Of a stretch of DNA of 64,000 nucleotides, positions 16,318 through 25,594 are shown piece by piece. The translations under genes and the position numbers were made by a program. Below the pieces are notes generated by a model, which saw nothing but the letters and a program-made list of their open reading frames with translations, made no database searches and was not told the origin of the DNA. Source of the DNA: Nakamurella leprariae (GTDB lineage: Bacteria; Actinomycetota; Actinomycetes; Mycobacteriales; Nakamurellaceae); NCBI RefSeq assembly GCF_016918035.1, contig NZ_JAERWK010000005.1:186001-250000 (forward strand), given 5' to 3'. How positions within the stretch are numbered: the stretch's first letter is position 1; the number at the start of each line of letters is the position of its first letter.

Positions 16318-17322
16318 ATGACCGCATCCCCCCGCATGCGTTTCGGACTGTTCATCCCCCAGGGCTGGCGGATGGACCTCGCCGGCATCGAGCCGAGCGA
16401 ACACTGGGCCACCATGTCGACCCTCGCGGCCCGCGCCGACGCGGGCCCGTGGGAGTCGATCTGGGTCTACGACCACTTCCACACCGTCCCCGAGCCGACC
16501 GACGACGCCACCCATGAGGCGTGGACGCTGATGGCCGCCTTCGCCGCCAGCACCCAGCGGGTCCGGCTGGGCCAGATGTGCACCTGCATGAGCTACCGGA
16601 ACCCGGCCTACCTGGCCAAGGTCGCCGCCACCGTGGACATCGTCTCCGGCGGGCGCACCGAGATGGGCATCGGCGGCGGCTGGTACGAGCACGAGTGGCG
16701 GGCCTACGGCTACGGCTTCCCGCCGGCGCGGGACCGCCTGGGCATGCTCGACGAGGGCGTGCAGATCATGCGCCAGGCCTGGACCACCGGGAAGGCCACG
16801 CTCGACGGCAAGCACTACCAGGTCGACGGGGCCATCGTCCGGCCCACGCCGCTGCAGCCCGGCGGCATCCCGCTGTGGATCGCCGGTGGCGGCGAGAAGG
16901 TGACCCTCAAGATCGCCGCCAAGTACGCGCAGTACACCAACTTCCTCGGCACCCTCGACGAGTTCAAGGCCAAGTCGGCGATCCTGGCCGACCACTGCCG
17001 CACCGTGGGCACCGACTTCGACGCGATCACCCGGTCGGCCAACTACAACATCGCCGTCGGCACCACCCAGGACGAGGTCGACAACCGGATCACCTGGTAC
17101 GAGGATCACATGAACCGGTACGTCAGCCCGGACAAGGCCCAGCAGCAGGTCAACTCGGTGCGTGGCATGCCGGGCATGGGCACGCCCGAGCAGCTCGTCG
17201 AGCGGTTCACCGCGCTGCGCGACGCCGGGATGACCTACGCCATCTGCTACTTCCCCGAACTGGCCTACGACACCTCCGGCCTGGAGCTGTTCGAGCGCGA
17301 GGTCATCCCCGCGCTGATCTGA
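16318..17322 (+). CDS. LLM-class F420-dependent oxidoreductase
   Basis: 334 residues with a luciferase-like TIM-barrel pattern: FGLFIPQGW at the start, WESIWVYDHFH, RLGQMCTCMSYRNPAYLAKVAATVD, GGRTEMGIGGGWYEHEWRAYG, and PLWIAGGGEKVTLKIAAKYA. These are signatures of actinobacterial flavin/F420-dependent members. The preference for F420 is a family inference. The substrate is unknown. Expression is probably leaderless from TACGCT. It is convergent with a DUF202 gene. Confidence 0.85.
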   Translation: MTASPRMRFGLFIPQGWRMDLAGIEPSEHWATMSTLAARADAGPWESIWVYDHFHTVPEPTDDATHEAWTLMAAFAASTQRVRLGQMCTCMSYRNPAYLAKVAATVDIVSGGRTEMGIGGGWYEHEWRAYGYGFPPARDRLGMLDEGVQIMRQAWTTGKATLDGKHYQVDGAIVRPTPLQPGGIPLWIAGGGEKVTLKIAAKYAQYTNFLGTLDEFKAKSAILADHCRTVGTDFDAITRSANYNIAVGTTQDEVDNRITWYEDHMNRYVSPDKAQQQVNSVRGMPGMGTPEQLVERFTALRDAGMTYAICYFPELAYDTSGLELFEREVIPALI

Positions 17323-17338
17323 GTCCGTCCGGATCCGT

Positions 17339-17704
17339 TCACCGGCCGAGCGCGCGGGTCAGCGACGCCACGCCGGCCACCGCCCCCAGCACGGCCAGCA
17401 GCACACTGAGCGCCGCCGTCCCGGCCAGCAGGACGGCGGCGCTCAGTCGTGCCGGGCGGTCGCCGCGACCGGCCGGGATGACCCACACGGTCATCACCGC
17501 GACCCCCACCGCGAGCACCGCCCCGGCCACACCCAGCACCACCAGGTCGAGCCGGGCACCGACGAAGGCGACGGCCAGCGCGCCGGTCGCCGCCACCGCC
17601 CCGGTCCGCTGCCAGGCCTGCGCCGTCCGCTGCGGCTGCAGGCCGGGGTCGTCGGCCAGTGCGACCACCCGGGGATCGGGACGCCGACCGGGTCGCGCAC
17701 TCAC
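17339..17704 (-). CDS. DUF202 membrane protein (second of pair)
   Basis: 121 residues. A short polar start (RPDPRVVALADDPGLQPQRTAQAWQRTG) matches the DUF202 entry pattern, followed by three hydrophobic helices. The start GTG at 17704 overlaps the stop of the previous gene (GTGA), so translation is coupled. DUF202 proteins often occur as adjacent pairs, as here; their function is unknown. Confidence 0.75.
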   Translation of the reverse strand: MSARPGRRPDPRVVALADDPGLQPQRTAQAWQRTGAVAATGALAVAFVGARLDLVVLGVAGAVLAVGVAVMTVWVIPAGRGDRPARLSAAVLLAGTAALSVLLAVLGAVAGVASLTRALGR

Positions 17705-18162
17705 GCGCCGGCCACCCGGCTGATCGCGTACCCGGCCATCACCAGCGCCAGCACCGCGACCGCGACCACCAGCACCCGCAGCACGATGGGCGGCGGCAGC
17801 GGCCGCCCGGCCCGGATGGCCCGCTCGGTGCGCTGCCAGGACAGCCACGACGCCACCGCGACCGCGGCGCCGATCAGGCACACCAGTACTGCGACGACGT
17901 CCAGGAACGCCGGCAGGTCGGCCAGGGAGGCCAGCGACGTGACCGCCACCCCACCGGCGACCAGGGCCAGCGAGGTGCGCACCCAGGCCAGGGCGGTGCG
18001 CTCGTTGGCCAGGCTGAACCGCGGGTCCGGCTCGGTGCCGACGCCGTAGACGCTGCGCGGCCGACGGGTGTCGGGCTGGTCGGGTCCCCCGTCGACCCCG
18101 GACGGCTCGTCGCCCACGGCACCGGTCTCCGTCCCGGCCGACGGTCGCGGCCCCGCCGTCAC
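17701..18162 (-). CDS. DUF202 membrane protein (YidH-like, first of pair)
   Basis: 153 residues. A polar N-terminal 45 residues is followed by DPRFSLANERTALAWVRTSLAL, the hallmark DUF202 motif, and then three helices between residues 63 and 150. It sits upstream of, and overlaps, a second DUF202 gene. The start is GTG 18162. No function is established; the pair probably forms a membrane complex (inference). Confidence 0.85.
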   Translation of the reverse strand: MTAGPRPSAGTETGAVGDEPSGVDGGPDQPDTRRPRSVYGVGTEPDPRFSLANERTALAWVRTSLALVAGGVAVTSLASLADLPAFLDVVAVLVCLIGAAVAVASWLSWQRTERAIRAGRPLPPPIVLRVLVVAVAVLALVMAGYAISRVAGA

Positions 18163-18238
18163 CCTGCCACGACGGCGCCCGCGATCTGTGCCGGATGGTC
18201 GGAGCCCGCGCTCGCTCGTCCCTGGCTCGCACGACTCC

Positions 18239-18592
18239 TCAGTCCGCGTGCCCGACGATGTTCACCACCACGCCGTGCGACTCCTTGACCAGGAAGCGGC
18301 GCACGCCCCAGGACTCGTGGGTCAGCGGCCGGACGATCTCGTAGCCCCGCCGCTGCGCGTCCGCCCAGGCGGCGTCCACGTCGGCGACCTGGACGGTCAG
18401 CGACGAGTCCTCCGGCGAGGTGGCGTCGCCGGCGACCAGGCTGACCTGCAGGCTCGGGTTGGCCGGCGACCGGAAACTGGTCACCCAGCCGAGGCTGAAC
18501 TCTTGCCGCAGCCCGAGGAAGTCCTCCCAGAACTCGTGCCCGGTGGTGGCATCGTCGACGGTGAGGTTGGGCACGATGCGCCGCAGTTCCAT
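18239..18592 (-). CDS. VOC/glyoxalase-fold protein
   Basis: 117 residues with the two beta-alpha-beta-beta-beta halves of the vicinal-oxygen-chelate fold: RRIVPNLTVDDATTGHEFWEDFLGL at the start, then VQVADVDAAWADAQRRGYEIVRPLTHESWGVRRFLVKESHG. Such proteins act as glyoxalases, dioxygenases or antibiotic-binding proteins, and which one applies here is unclear. The single gene ends 77 bases past the DUF202 start and is divergent from moaA. Confidence 0.8.
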   Translation of the reverse strand: MELRRIVPNLTVDDATTGHEFWEDFLGLRQEFSLGWVTSFRSPANPSLQVSLVAGDATSPEDSSLTVQVADVDAAWADAQRRGYEIVRPLTHESWGVRRFLVKESHGVVVNIVGHAD

Positions 18593-18659
18593 GGCTCGAT
18601 CCTGCTCGTCGTGGGCGTCGACCGCCCGGTGGGGGCGCGATCCGGGCCGCCGCCCTGGT

Positions 18660-18671
18660 TACCCTGACGGG
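18660..18671 (+). promoter_or_regulatory. Putative leaderless -10 element of moaA
   Basis: TACCCT at 18660-18665 with six bases before ATG 18672. Confidence 0.45.
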
Positions 18672-19754
18672 ATGACGAGCGTGGCGTTGGGACTGCCGAG
18701 CCTGTTGCGGCGCCCCCCCACTCCCGCTGACCTGGCCGCCCGACCGGCCGTTCCCGGGCTCGTCGACCGCTACGGCCGCCAGGCGCACGACCTGCGGGTC
18801 TCGCTCACCGACCGCTGCAACCTGCGCTGCACCTACTGCATGCCGGCCGAGGGCCTGGACTGGATGCCCGGCGACGAGCTGCTGTCCGACGACGAGCTGC
18901 TGCGGCTGATCCGGGTGGCGGTCGAGCAGCTCGGGGTGCGGGAGATCCGGTTCACCGGCGGCGAGCCGCTGTTGCGCCGCGGCCTGGAGGACCTGGTCGC
19001 CGGGGCGGCCGCCCTGACTTCCCGCCCCGAGCTTTCCTTGACCACCAACGGCATCGGCTTGGCCCGCCGAGCCGAGCGGTTGGTCGCGGCGGGGCTGGAC
19101 CGGATCAACGTCTCGCTCGACACGCTCGACGCGGACACCTTCCTGCGGCTGACCCGGCGCCCACGGCTGCCCGACGTGCTGGCCGGACTCCGCGCCGCGG
19201 CCGACGCCGGGCTCACCCCGGTCAAGGTCAACGCCGTGCTGGTCCGGGACGTCAACGACGACCAGGCGCCCGAGCTGCTCGCGTACTGCCTCGAGCAGGG
19301 CTACCAGCTGCGGTTCATCGAGCAGATGCCGTTGGACGCCGGCCACGTGTGGAGCCGGCAGCGGATGATCACCGCCGAGGAGATCCTCGACCGGCTGCAG
19401 GCCCGGTTCACGCTCACGCCCCATGCCGCCCCCCGGGACGGTGCCCCGGCCGAGTTGTTCGACGTGTCCGACAGCACCGGGACGACCCTCGGCACGGTCG
19501 GCGTGATCGCGTCGGTGACCCGGCCGTTCTGCGGCGACTGCGACCGGACCCGGCTCACCGCGGACGGGCGGGTCCGCACCTGCCTGTTCTCCCGCACCGA
19601 GACCGACCTGCGCGAGCTGCTCCGTTCCGGTCTGGACGACGCGACACTGGCCGACACCTGGCGGACGGCGATGTGGGGCAAGTTGCCCGGCCACGACATC
19701 GACGATCCGTCGTTCCTGCAGCCGGACCGGCCGATGAGCGCCATCGGCGGCTGA
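18672..19754 (+). CDS. moaA: GTP 3',8-cyclase MoaA
   Basis: 360 residues. It is a radical-SAM enzyme starting molybdopterin synthesis, converting GTP to 3',8-cyclo-GTP. The first 4Fe-4S motif is CNLRCTYC (Cys 49, 53, 56); the second cluster cysteines are in FCGDCDRTRL and VRTCLF. SAM-binding FTGGEPLLRR follows the first motif, and the functionally important C-terminal Gly-Gly is present (SAIGG). moaD follows one base after the stop. The likely leaderless start is supported by TACCCT upstream. Confidence 0.95.
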   Translation: MTSVALGLPSLLRRPPTPADLAARPAVPGLVDRYGRQAHDLRVSLTDRCNLRCTYCMPAEGLDWMPGDELLSDDELLRLIRVAVEQLGVREIRFTGGEPLLRRGLEDLVAGAAALTSRPELSLTTNGIGLARRAERLVAAGLDRINVSLDTLDADTFLRLTRRPRLPDVLAGLRAAADAGLTPVKVNAVLVRDVNDDQAPELLAYCLEQGYQLRFIEQMPLDAGHVWSRQRMITAEEILDRLQARFTLTPHAAPRDGAPAELFDVSDSTGTTLGTVGVIASVTRPFCGDCDRTRLTADGRVRTCLFSRTETDLRELLRSGLDDATLADTWRTAMWGKLPGHDIDDPSFLQPDRPMSAIGG

Positions 19755-19755
19755 C

Positions 19756-20046
19756 GTGTCGACCCCGCCCGCGACCATCACCGCCGCCGCTCCGGTGACG
19801 GTCACCGTCCGCTACTTCGCCGCGGCCCGGGCGGCCACCCGTCTCGATCAGGAGACGCTGACCCTGGACGCGCCCGCCACCGTCCAGCACGCCGCGGCGG
19901 TCGCCGTGCAGCGGCACGGCCGCGCCCTGGCCTCGGTGCTCACCCGGTGCAGTTTCCTGCTCGACGAGGTGGCCGTGCACGGGCTCGACCAGCCGGTGTC
20001 CGATGGTGCCGTGATCGACGTGCTGCCGCCCTTCGCGGGCGGCTGA
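19756..20046 (+). CDS. moaD: Molybdopterin synthase small subunit MoaD
   Basis: 96 residues. It is a ubiquitin-like sulfur carrier with the required C-terminal diglycine (PPFAGG), where thiocarboxylate forms before transfer by the MoaE subunit. The core [14 protein letters not shown]...[28 protein letters not shown] is characteristic. An Ala/Thr/Pro-rich leader of about 14 residues precedes the fold. The start GTG 19756 follows the moaA stop by one base, so translation is coupled. Its partner moaE is at 32.4-32.9 kb. Confidence 0.92.
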   Translation: MSTPPATITAAAPVTVTVRYFAAARAATRLDQETLTLDAPATVQHAAAVAVQRHGRALASVLTRCSFLLDEVAVHGLDQPVSDGAVIDVLPPFAGG

Positions 20047-20219
20047 CCGCACCGGCGTATCAGCGCCCCCGCTGGGGCATCAGTACGTCAGACCGGCGCC
20101 CGCAACCCGAACGGACGCGCCGCTCCGTTCGTGTGTGTCCACTGTCCGTGGTCGCCTACGGCCGCTAAGTTCATTCTCGGGCGTCCGCCCGTTGACGGGT
20201 GTCGCCGTTCCACACGACC

Positions 20220-20230
20220 AGGAGGTCGCC
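20220..20230 (+). promoter_or_regulatory. Strong Shine-Dalgarno deciding the start at 20231
   Basis: AGGAGG at 20220-20225, five bases before GTG 20231, fixes that start over upstream in-frame options. Confidence 0.75.
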
Positions 20231-21235
20231 GTGTCACAGCCCCCGGCGGGGAGTTCCCCGTCTTCCGGTCAGCCCGACGAGCCCGCGGGCGGTTGGCAGC
20301 CCCCGACCGACCCGGGCTCGGCTCCTGACTTCAGCAAGGCCGCGCCCACACCACCCGGCCCGCCGCCGTCCTCCGGCCCGCCCGGCCAGTACGGCGCGCC
20401 GGCCCAGGGCGGTCAGTGGGGTCCCCCGCCCGGTGGCCAGCAGGGTGGTCAGCCCGGCGGCCCGCAGGCCGGCTACGCCCCGCCGGCCGGCACCCCCGGC
20501 TACGCCCCGCCCGGCAGCTACCCGCCGCCTCCCGGCTACCAGCCCGGCGGCCAGCAGGGTGGCTACCCACAGCCCGGTCCCGGCCAGCCCGGTGCGTACC
20601 CGCCCCAGGGCGGCTACCCCGGCCCCGGTCAGTACCAGCAGCCCGGCTACGCCCCGCAGCCCGGGTACGGCCCGCAGCCCGGGTACGGCCCGCCGCCCGC
20701 GCCGGGTGGCTGGGGACCCGGTGGCCAGCCCGGACCGCACGGCTACGCCCAGCCGAACAACGTCGACTTCTCGAAGCTGTCGGTGTCGACCTGGGGGGTA
20801 CTCGGCGCGGCCGTGCTGACCCTGGTGTTCAGCTTCTTCCCGTTCTACTCGATCCGGATCAGCGGCATCGGGTTCAGCGGCGCCAGCGTCAGTGGCTGGA
20901 CCTCGTGGTGGTGGATCCCCACCCTGATCGTGGTGGCGGTCCTGGTCATCTTCCTGCTGCAGCTGTACAAGGTGATCTCGCCGGCCCAGGTCCAGCCGGT
21001 GTGGCTGGTCTACGCCTCAGCGCTGTCGTTCCTGCTCTACATCGGCGTGCTCATCCACGCCTTCGCCAACGGCGGCAGCGACGGCGACGAGGAGTTCGGG
21101 ATCTCGGCCTCGGCCGGACCCAGCTTCGGCATCTGGGCCTGCCTGGTCACCAGCCTGGCCCTGACCTACTTCGCCATGCTGAACGCCCAGAAGCGCGGCG
21201 TGAAGCTGCCGTTCACGGTGCCCGGCCCCGCCTGA
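20231..21235 (+). CDS. Pro/Gly/Gln/Tyr-rich membrane protein, four helices
   Basis: 334 residues. Residues 1-170 are low-complexity and built of repeated PGYxP, QPGYG and GGQ units, presumably an extended cytoplasmic or surface domain. Residues 185-325 hold four hydrophobic helices: [56 protein letters not shown] and [19 protein letters not shown]. Similar proteins are common in actinobacteria and some concern cell division or envelope organisation, but no function can be assigned here. A strong AGGAGG sets the start; a strong terminator follows. Confidence 0.75.
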   Translation: MSQPPAGSSPSSGQPDEPAGGWQPPTDPGSAPDFSKAAPTPPGPPPSSGPPGQYGAPAQGGQWGPPPGGQQGGQPGGPQAGYAPPAGTPGYAPPGSYPPPPGYQPGGQQGGYPQPGPGQPGAYPPQGGYPGPGQYQQPGYAPQPGYGPQPGYGPPPAPGGWGPGGQPGPHGYAQPNNVDFSKLSVSTWGVLGAAVLTLVFSFFPFYSIRISGIGFSGASVSGWTSWWWIPTLIVVAVLVIFLLQLYKVISPAQVQPVWLVYASALSFLLYIGVLIHAFANGGSDGDEEFGISASAGPSFGIWACLVTSLALTYFAMLNAQKRGVKLPFTVPGPA

Positions 21236-21260
21236 TCACCGCCTGATCGGCGCGACCACG

Positions 21261-21304
21261 ACAGCGCCGCGGTTCCCACTCTGGGGTGGGAACCGCGGCG
21301 CTGT
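21261..21304. terminator. Bidirectional terminator between membrane-protein gene and rtcB
   Basis: A perfect 19-bp stem (21261-21279 with 21286-21304) with a six-base loop sits between convergent genes. Confidence 0.85.
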
Positions 21305-21317
21305 CCGCGTGCTGGAC

Positions 21318-22484
21318 TCAGTCGCCCTTGACGTTCACGATCTGCCGCAGCGTGTGCCGGATCTCGACCAGATCGGCGGCGTCGGCCATGACCTGGTCGA
21401 TGTCCTTGTACGCGGCCGGGATCTCGTCCAGGAATGCCTCGGTGTCCCGGTACTCGATGCCGACCATGGCCTTCCGCAGGTCCGCCAGGCTGAACGACCG
21501 CCGGGCCGCGTTCCGGGACAGCCGCCGCCCCGCGCCGTGCGGCGAGGAGTGCAGCGACAGCTCGTTGCCCAGCCCGCTCACCACGTACGACGCGGTGCCC
21601 ATCGACCCGGGGATGAGGCCTGGCTGCCCGAGCCGCGCCTCGATGGCACCCTTGCGGGACACCCACAACCGCTCACCGAAGTGCTCCTCGAGCTCGGTGA
21701 AGTTGTGGTGGCAGTTGATCCGCTCCGCCTCGGCCACCGGCGCGCCGATCCAGTCCTGCACGCAGCCGATCAGCCGGTCCATCATCTCCTCCCGGTTGAG
21801 CAGCGCGTACCGCTGCGCCCACCGGAGCTCGGCGATGTAGGCGTCGAACTCGGCCGTGCCCTCCTGCAACCAGGCGAGATCCCGGTCGGGCAACCGGTCC
21901 CCCCGGGCCGCGCTCTGCTGCTGCGCGACGAGGATGTGCCGCTGCGCGATCCGGTTCCCGACGCCCCGGGAGCCCGAGTGCAGGAACAGCCACACCCGAC
22001 CCAGTTCGTCCCGGGTCACCTCGATGAAGTGGTTCCCCGACCCGAGGGTGCCCAGCTGCAGCGCCCACTCCCGCTTGGCGTGCGCCGGATTGAAGCCGGC
22101 CGCGTCCGCCGCCTCGGCCAGCTCCGCGATCCGCGGCTCGGCGGTCGGCAGGATCGTCCGGTTGGCCACGCCGGCCGACAGCGGGATGGCCCGCTCGATG
22201 GACGTCCGCAGCCGGGCCAGGTCACCGGTGAACTCGTCGACGGTGAAGCCGGTGCGGACGGCGATCATGCCGCAGCCGATGTCCACCCCGACCGCGGCCG
22301 GGATGATCGCCTCGGACGTCGGGATGACCGAACCGACGGTCGCCCCCTTGCCCAGGTGCGCGTCCGGCATCAGGGCCAGGTGCGGGCGGATGAACGGCAT
22401 GGACACGGTGCGCAGCGCCTGCTCGCGGGTCGCCGGCTCCAGCACGGACGCCCAGTTCAGCAGCCTGTCGTTGATGCGCTCCAC
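21318..22484 (-). CDS. rtcB: RtcB-family RNA ligase
   Basis: 388 residues. Signatures of RtcB (GTP- and Mn-dependent 3'-phosphate RNA ligase) are MPDAHLGKGATVGSV, VGVDIGCGMIAV, LGSGNHFIEV, LHSGSRGVGN, NCHHNF, and GSMGTASYVVSG followed by SSPHGAGRRLSR, where the guanylated His and metal ligands lie. The shorter length is common in actinobacterial RtcB. No archease or RtcA gene lies nearby. GTG 22484 is preceded by GGAGAG. It is divergent from tldD. Whether it repairs tRNA or other RNA cannot be told. Confidence 0.9.
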   Translation of the reverse strand: MERINDRLLNWASVLEPATREQALRTVSMPFIRPHLALMPDAHLGKGATVGSVIPTSEAIIPAAVGVDIGCGMIAVRTGFTVDEFTGDLARLRTSIERAIPLSAGVANRTILPTAEPRIAELAEAADAAGFNPAHAKREWALQLGTLGSGNHFIEVTRDELGRVWLFLHSGSRGVGNRIAQRHILVAQQQSAARGDRLPDRDLAWLQEGTAEFDAYIAELRWAQRYALLNREEMMDRLIGCVQDWIGAPVAEAERINCHHNFTELEEHFGERLWVSRKGAIEARLGQPGLIPGSMGTASYVVSGLGNELSLHSSPHGAGRRLSRNAARRSFSLADLRKAMVGIEYRDTEAFLDEIPAAYKDIDQVMADAADLVEIRHTLRQIVNVKGD

Positions 22485-22573
22485 GGTGGTGCCCGCTCTC
22501 CCTGTCCTGCCGCCGGGCGGTTCCCGACGGCCTGACCATCGTCCCGACGACCGCCAGTGGATTTCCGCGTGCC

Positions 22574-22586
22574 TAAGCTTGGCCGG
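22574..22586 (+). promoter_or_regulatory. Putative leaderless -10 element of tldD
   Basis: TAAGCT at 22574-22579 with seven bases before GTG 22587. Confidence 0.45.
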
Positions 22587-24110
22587 GTGACCGGCTCGAT
22601 CTCCTGTCCCGACGTGGACGCCGACTTCCTGGCCCTGCCGCTGACCGCACTGGCCGACGCGGCCCTGGCCGCTGCGACGGCCGCCGGCGCCGAGCACGCC
22701 GACTTCCGCTTCGAACGCATCCGCGGCGCCGACATCATGGTCCGCGACCACGCCCTGCAGCGCTCCAGCGAGGCGGTGACCAGCGGGTACGCGGTCCGCG
22801 TGATCGCCGGCGGCAGTTGGGGCTTCGCCGCCTCCGACGAACCGACGGCCGACGCGGCCGCTCGGACGGCGCGCCAGGCGGTGGCGGTGGCCCGGGCGGT
22901 GGCCGCGCTGGGCGGCGAGCGGGTGGAGCGGGCGGACGAGCCGGTGCACGCAGGCGCCCGCTGGTGCAGCGATTACCGGATCGATCCGTTCGCGGTGCCG
23001 GTGGCCGACCGGATCGGCCTGCTGCTCGACCGCTCGGAGCGGCTGCTGGCCGGCGACGGCGTCGACCACACCGCGATCGGCGTCGAGCTGGTCAAGGAGC
23101 AGAAGTTCTACGCCGACACGGCCGGCAGCACCATCTGGCAGCAGCGGGTCCGGATGCAGCCCGAGTTCACCGCGATCACCGTCGACACCGCCGCCGGATC
23201 GTTCGAGGACATGACCAGCCTGGCCCCGCCGGTCGGCCGCGGCTGGGAGTACCTGACCGACGGGACGTGGGACTTCGACGGCGAACTGGCCCGGATGCCG
23301 GGGCAACTGGCCGAGAAGCTCAAGGCCCCGTCGATCGAGCCGGGCCGGTACGACCTCGTCATCGACCCGACCAACCTGTGGCTGACCATCCACGAGTCCA
23401 TCGGCCACGCGACCGAGTACGACCGCGCCATCGGCTACGAGGCGGCCTACGCGGGCACCTCCTTCGCCACCCCGGACGGGCTGGGCACGCTCAAGTACGG
23501 GTCGCCGGTCATGCACGTCACCGGCGACCGGACCGTGCCGCACGGCCTGGCCACCGTCGGGTACGACGACGACGGGGTCGCCGCTCAGCGCTGGGACCTG
23601 GTCAGCGGCGGCATCCTCACCGGCTACCAGCTCGACCGGGTGTTCGCCCACCGGCTCGGTCTGGAGCGGTCCAACGGCTGCGCCTTCGCCGATTCCCCGT
23701 CCAACGTGCCGATCCAGCGCATGGCCAACGTGAGCCTGCAACCGGATCCGGCCGGCGGGACGCTGGACGACCTGGTCGCCGACGTCGAGGACGGCATCTA
23801 CGTCGTCGGCGACAAGTCGTGGTCGATCGACATGCAGCGCTACAACTTCCAGTTCACCGGTCAACGGTTCCACCGCATCCGCAACGGCCGCATCGAGGGC
23901 CAGGTGCGGGATGTCGCCTACCAGGCGACCACCACGGACTTCTGGGGTGCGATGGACGCGGTCGGCAACCCGAGCACCTACCTGCTGGGCGGGGCGTTCA
24001 ACTGCGGCAAGGGCCAGCCCGGGCAGACGGCGGCCGTCTCGCACGGCTGCCCGGTGGCCCGGTTCCGCGGCATCTCGGTGCTCAACACGGTCCGGGAGGC
24101 CGGCGCATGA
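22587..24110 (+). CDS. tldD: TldD metalloprotease subunit
   Basis: 507 residues. The zinc motif HESIGH (about residues 269-274) within TIHESIGHATEYDRAIGYE is the TldD active-site HExxxH. The N-terminal domain starts AALAAATAAGAEHADFRFER, and the C-terminal part contains GKGQPGQTAAVSHGCP, also typical. TldD pairs with TldE to cleave unfolded or modified peptides and can process RiPP precursors or antitoxins. Its stop overlaps tldE as ATGA. Confidence 0.93.
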   Translation: MTGSISCPDVDADFLALPLTALADAALAAATAAGAEHADFRFERIRGADIMVRDHALQRSSEAVTSGYAVRVIAGGSWGFAASDEPTADAAARTARQAVAVARAVAALGGERVERADEPVHAGARWCSDYRIDPFAVPVADRIGLLLDRSERLLAGDGVDHTAIGVELVKEQKFYADTAGSTIWQQRVRMQPEFTAITVDTAAGSFEDMTSLAPPVGRGWEYLTDGTWDFDGELARMPGQLAEKLKAPSIEPGRYDLVIDPTNLWLTIHESIGHATEYDRAIGYEAAYAGTSFATPDGLGTLKYGSPVMHVTGDRTVPHGLATVGYDDDGVAAQRWDLVSGGILTGYQLDRVFAHRLGLERSNGCAFADSPSNVPIQRMANVSLQPDPAGGTLDDLVADVEDGIYVVGDKSWSIDMQRYNFQFTGQRFHRIRNGRIEGQVRDVAYQATTTDFWGAMDAVGNPSTYLLGGAFNCGKGQPGQTAAVSHGCPVARFRGISVLNTVREAGA

Positions 24111-25519
24111 GCCACATCTCGACGCCCCAGCAGCTGGTCGAGGCTGCGCTGGCCGCGGCCGCGACCGAGCCCGGCGAGTGCATCGTCGTCGTGCAGCCGT
24201 CCAGCCAGGCCAACCTGCGCTGGGCCAACAACACGGCCACCACCAACGGCATGTCCACCGCACTGGACTGGTGGGTGGTCGCCGTCGTGGACGGCGCCGT
24301 CGGCACCGTGGCCGCGGCGCGCGACGCGGCCGGCGCCTCCGACTCGGTCACCGAGGTGGTCGTGGCCACGCACCGGGCCGCCCGGGACGCCGCCGGATCC
24401 GGCCGCGCCCGCGACGAGCAGCCGCTCATCCGACCCGAGGACGCCGCCGGCGCACAGGATTTCGACCTCCCGCCGGAGCACACGTCGTTCGACGCGTTCA
24501 CCGGACTCCTGCCCACCCTGCGCCAAGCGTTCGACACGGCCCGCAGGGCCGACCGGATCCTCTACGGCTTCGCCCGGCACGAGCAACACACCGTGTACCT
24601 GGGCACCTCCACCGGCGTGCGGGTCCGCTGGGTGCAGCCCACCGGCACCGTCGAACTGAACGCCAAGTCAGCCGATCTGACCCGCTCGTCCTGGGCCGGC
24701 GTGTCCGCGCCGGAGATGACCGGCATCGACATCGCCGCCATGGCGGTCGATCTGGACCGTCGCCTGGAGTGGGCTCGGCGCACGGTCGACCTGCCCGCCG
24801 GCCGCTACGACACCGCCCTACCACCGACCGCGGTGGCCGACTTCCTCATCCTGCTGGCCTGGGGCGCCGGCGCCCGGGCCGCACACGAGGGCCGGTCGGC
24901 GTTCTCGGCGCAAGGTGGCGCCACCCGGCTCGGCGAGCGCCTCACCGGGCTGCCGCTCACGCTGGCCGCGGACCCGGCCGACCCGACACACCCGACCGCG
25001 CCGTTCCTCACCGCCACCGCCTCCTCGGACGACGTCTCGGTGTTCGACAACGGCGCCCCGATCGGTCGTCTGGAGTTCCTGCGCGACGGTGTGCTCTCCG
25101 GACTGATCCGCTCCCGGGCCGACGCGGCCGAGTTCGGCGGTGCGGCCAGCCCGTTCGCCGGCAACCTGGCCCTCACCGGCGGCCAGGACGGCCGCGACGT
25201 GCTCGACCTGGTCGCCGGGATGGACCGCGGCCTGCTGGTCACCAGTCAGTGGTACCTGCGCGAGGTCGACCCGCAGACCATGCTGACCACCGGCGTCACC
25301 CGGGACGGCGTGTTCCTGGTCGAGGGCGGCGAGGTGGTCGGCGCGACCCCGAACTACCGGTTCAACATGTCACCGCTGGACGTGTTGCGGCAGGCCGAGG
25401 CGGTCGGCGCCACCGTGCCGACCCTCTCGCGCGAATGGTCGGACTGGTTCACCCGCACCGCCATGCCGCCGATGCTCGTCCGCGACTTCAACATGTCGTC
25501 GGTGTCCCAGGCCCAGTGA
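24107..25519 (+). CDS. tldE: TldE/PmbA-family metalloprotease partner
   Basis: 470 residues. It is homologous in layout to TldD but lacks the HExxxH motif, as expected for the non-catalytic TldE/PmbA partner. Characteristic segments are ANLRWANNTATTNG near the start, FSAQGGATRLGERL, DNGAPIGRLEFLRDGVLSG, and the C-terminal PNYRFNMSPLDVL. Translation is coupled to tldD by ATGA. The two form a heterodimeric cytosolic protease. No RiPP precursor gene is recognisable next to them. Confidence 0.9.
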   Translation: MSHISTPQQLVEAALAAAATEPGECIVVVQPSSQANLRWANNTATTNGMSTALDWWVVAVVDGAVGTVAAARDAAGASDSVTEVVVATHRAARDAAGSGRARDEQPLIRPEDAAGAQDFDLPPEHTSFDAFTGLLPTLRQAFDTARRADRILYGFARHEQHTVYLGTSTGVRVRWVQPTGTVELNAKSADLTRSSWAGVSAPEMTGIDIAAMAVDLDRRLEWARRTVDLPAGRYDTALPPTAVADFLILLAWGAGARAAHEGRSAFSAQGGATRLGERLTGLPLTLAADPADPTHPTAPFLTATASSDDVSVFDNGAPIGRLEFLRDGVLSGLIRSRADAAEFGGAASPFAGNLALTGGQDGRDVLDLVAGMDRGLLVTSQWYLREVDPQTMLTTGVTRDGVFLVEGGEVVGATPNYRFNMSPLDVLRQAEAVGATVPTLSREWSDWFTRTAMPPMLVRDFNMSSVSQAQ

Positions 25520-25558
25520 CCCCTGCTGTCCCGTCCACACGGAAGGACCGACAAATAG

Positions 25559-25585
25559 GTTGTGCGCAACTGAATTGTGTGCAAC
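25559..25585. promoter_or_regulatory. Tandem OhrR operator half-sites
   Basis: Two near-identical inverted repeats, GTTGTGCGCAAC (25559-25570) and ATTGTGTGCAAC (25574-25585), lie just before ohrR. The spacing of 15 bases and TTG...CAA ends fit OhrR binding sites, consistent with autorepression. Confidence 0.65.
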
Positions 25586-25594
25586 TCTTCATCT

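Noticed and set aside
22485-24263. Leftward extension of the RtcB frame by about 590 codons
   Set aside because: It runs antisense to TldD and TldE and has no family motifs; RtcB starts at 22484 with a ribosome site.
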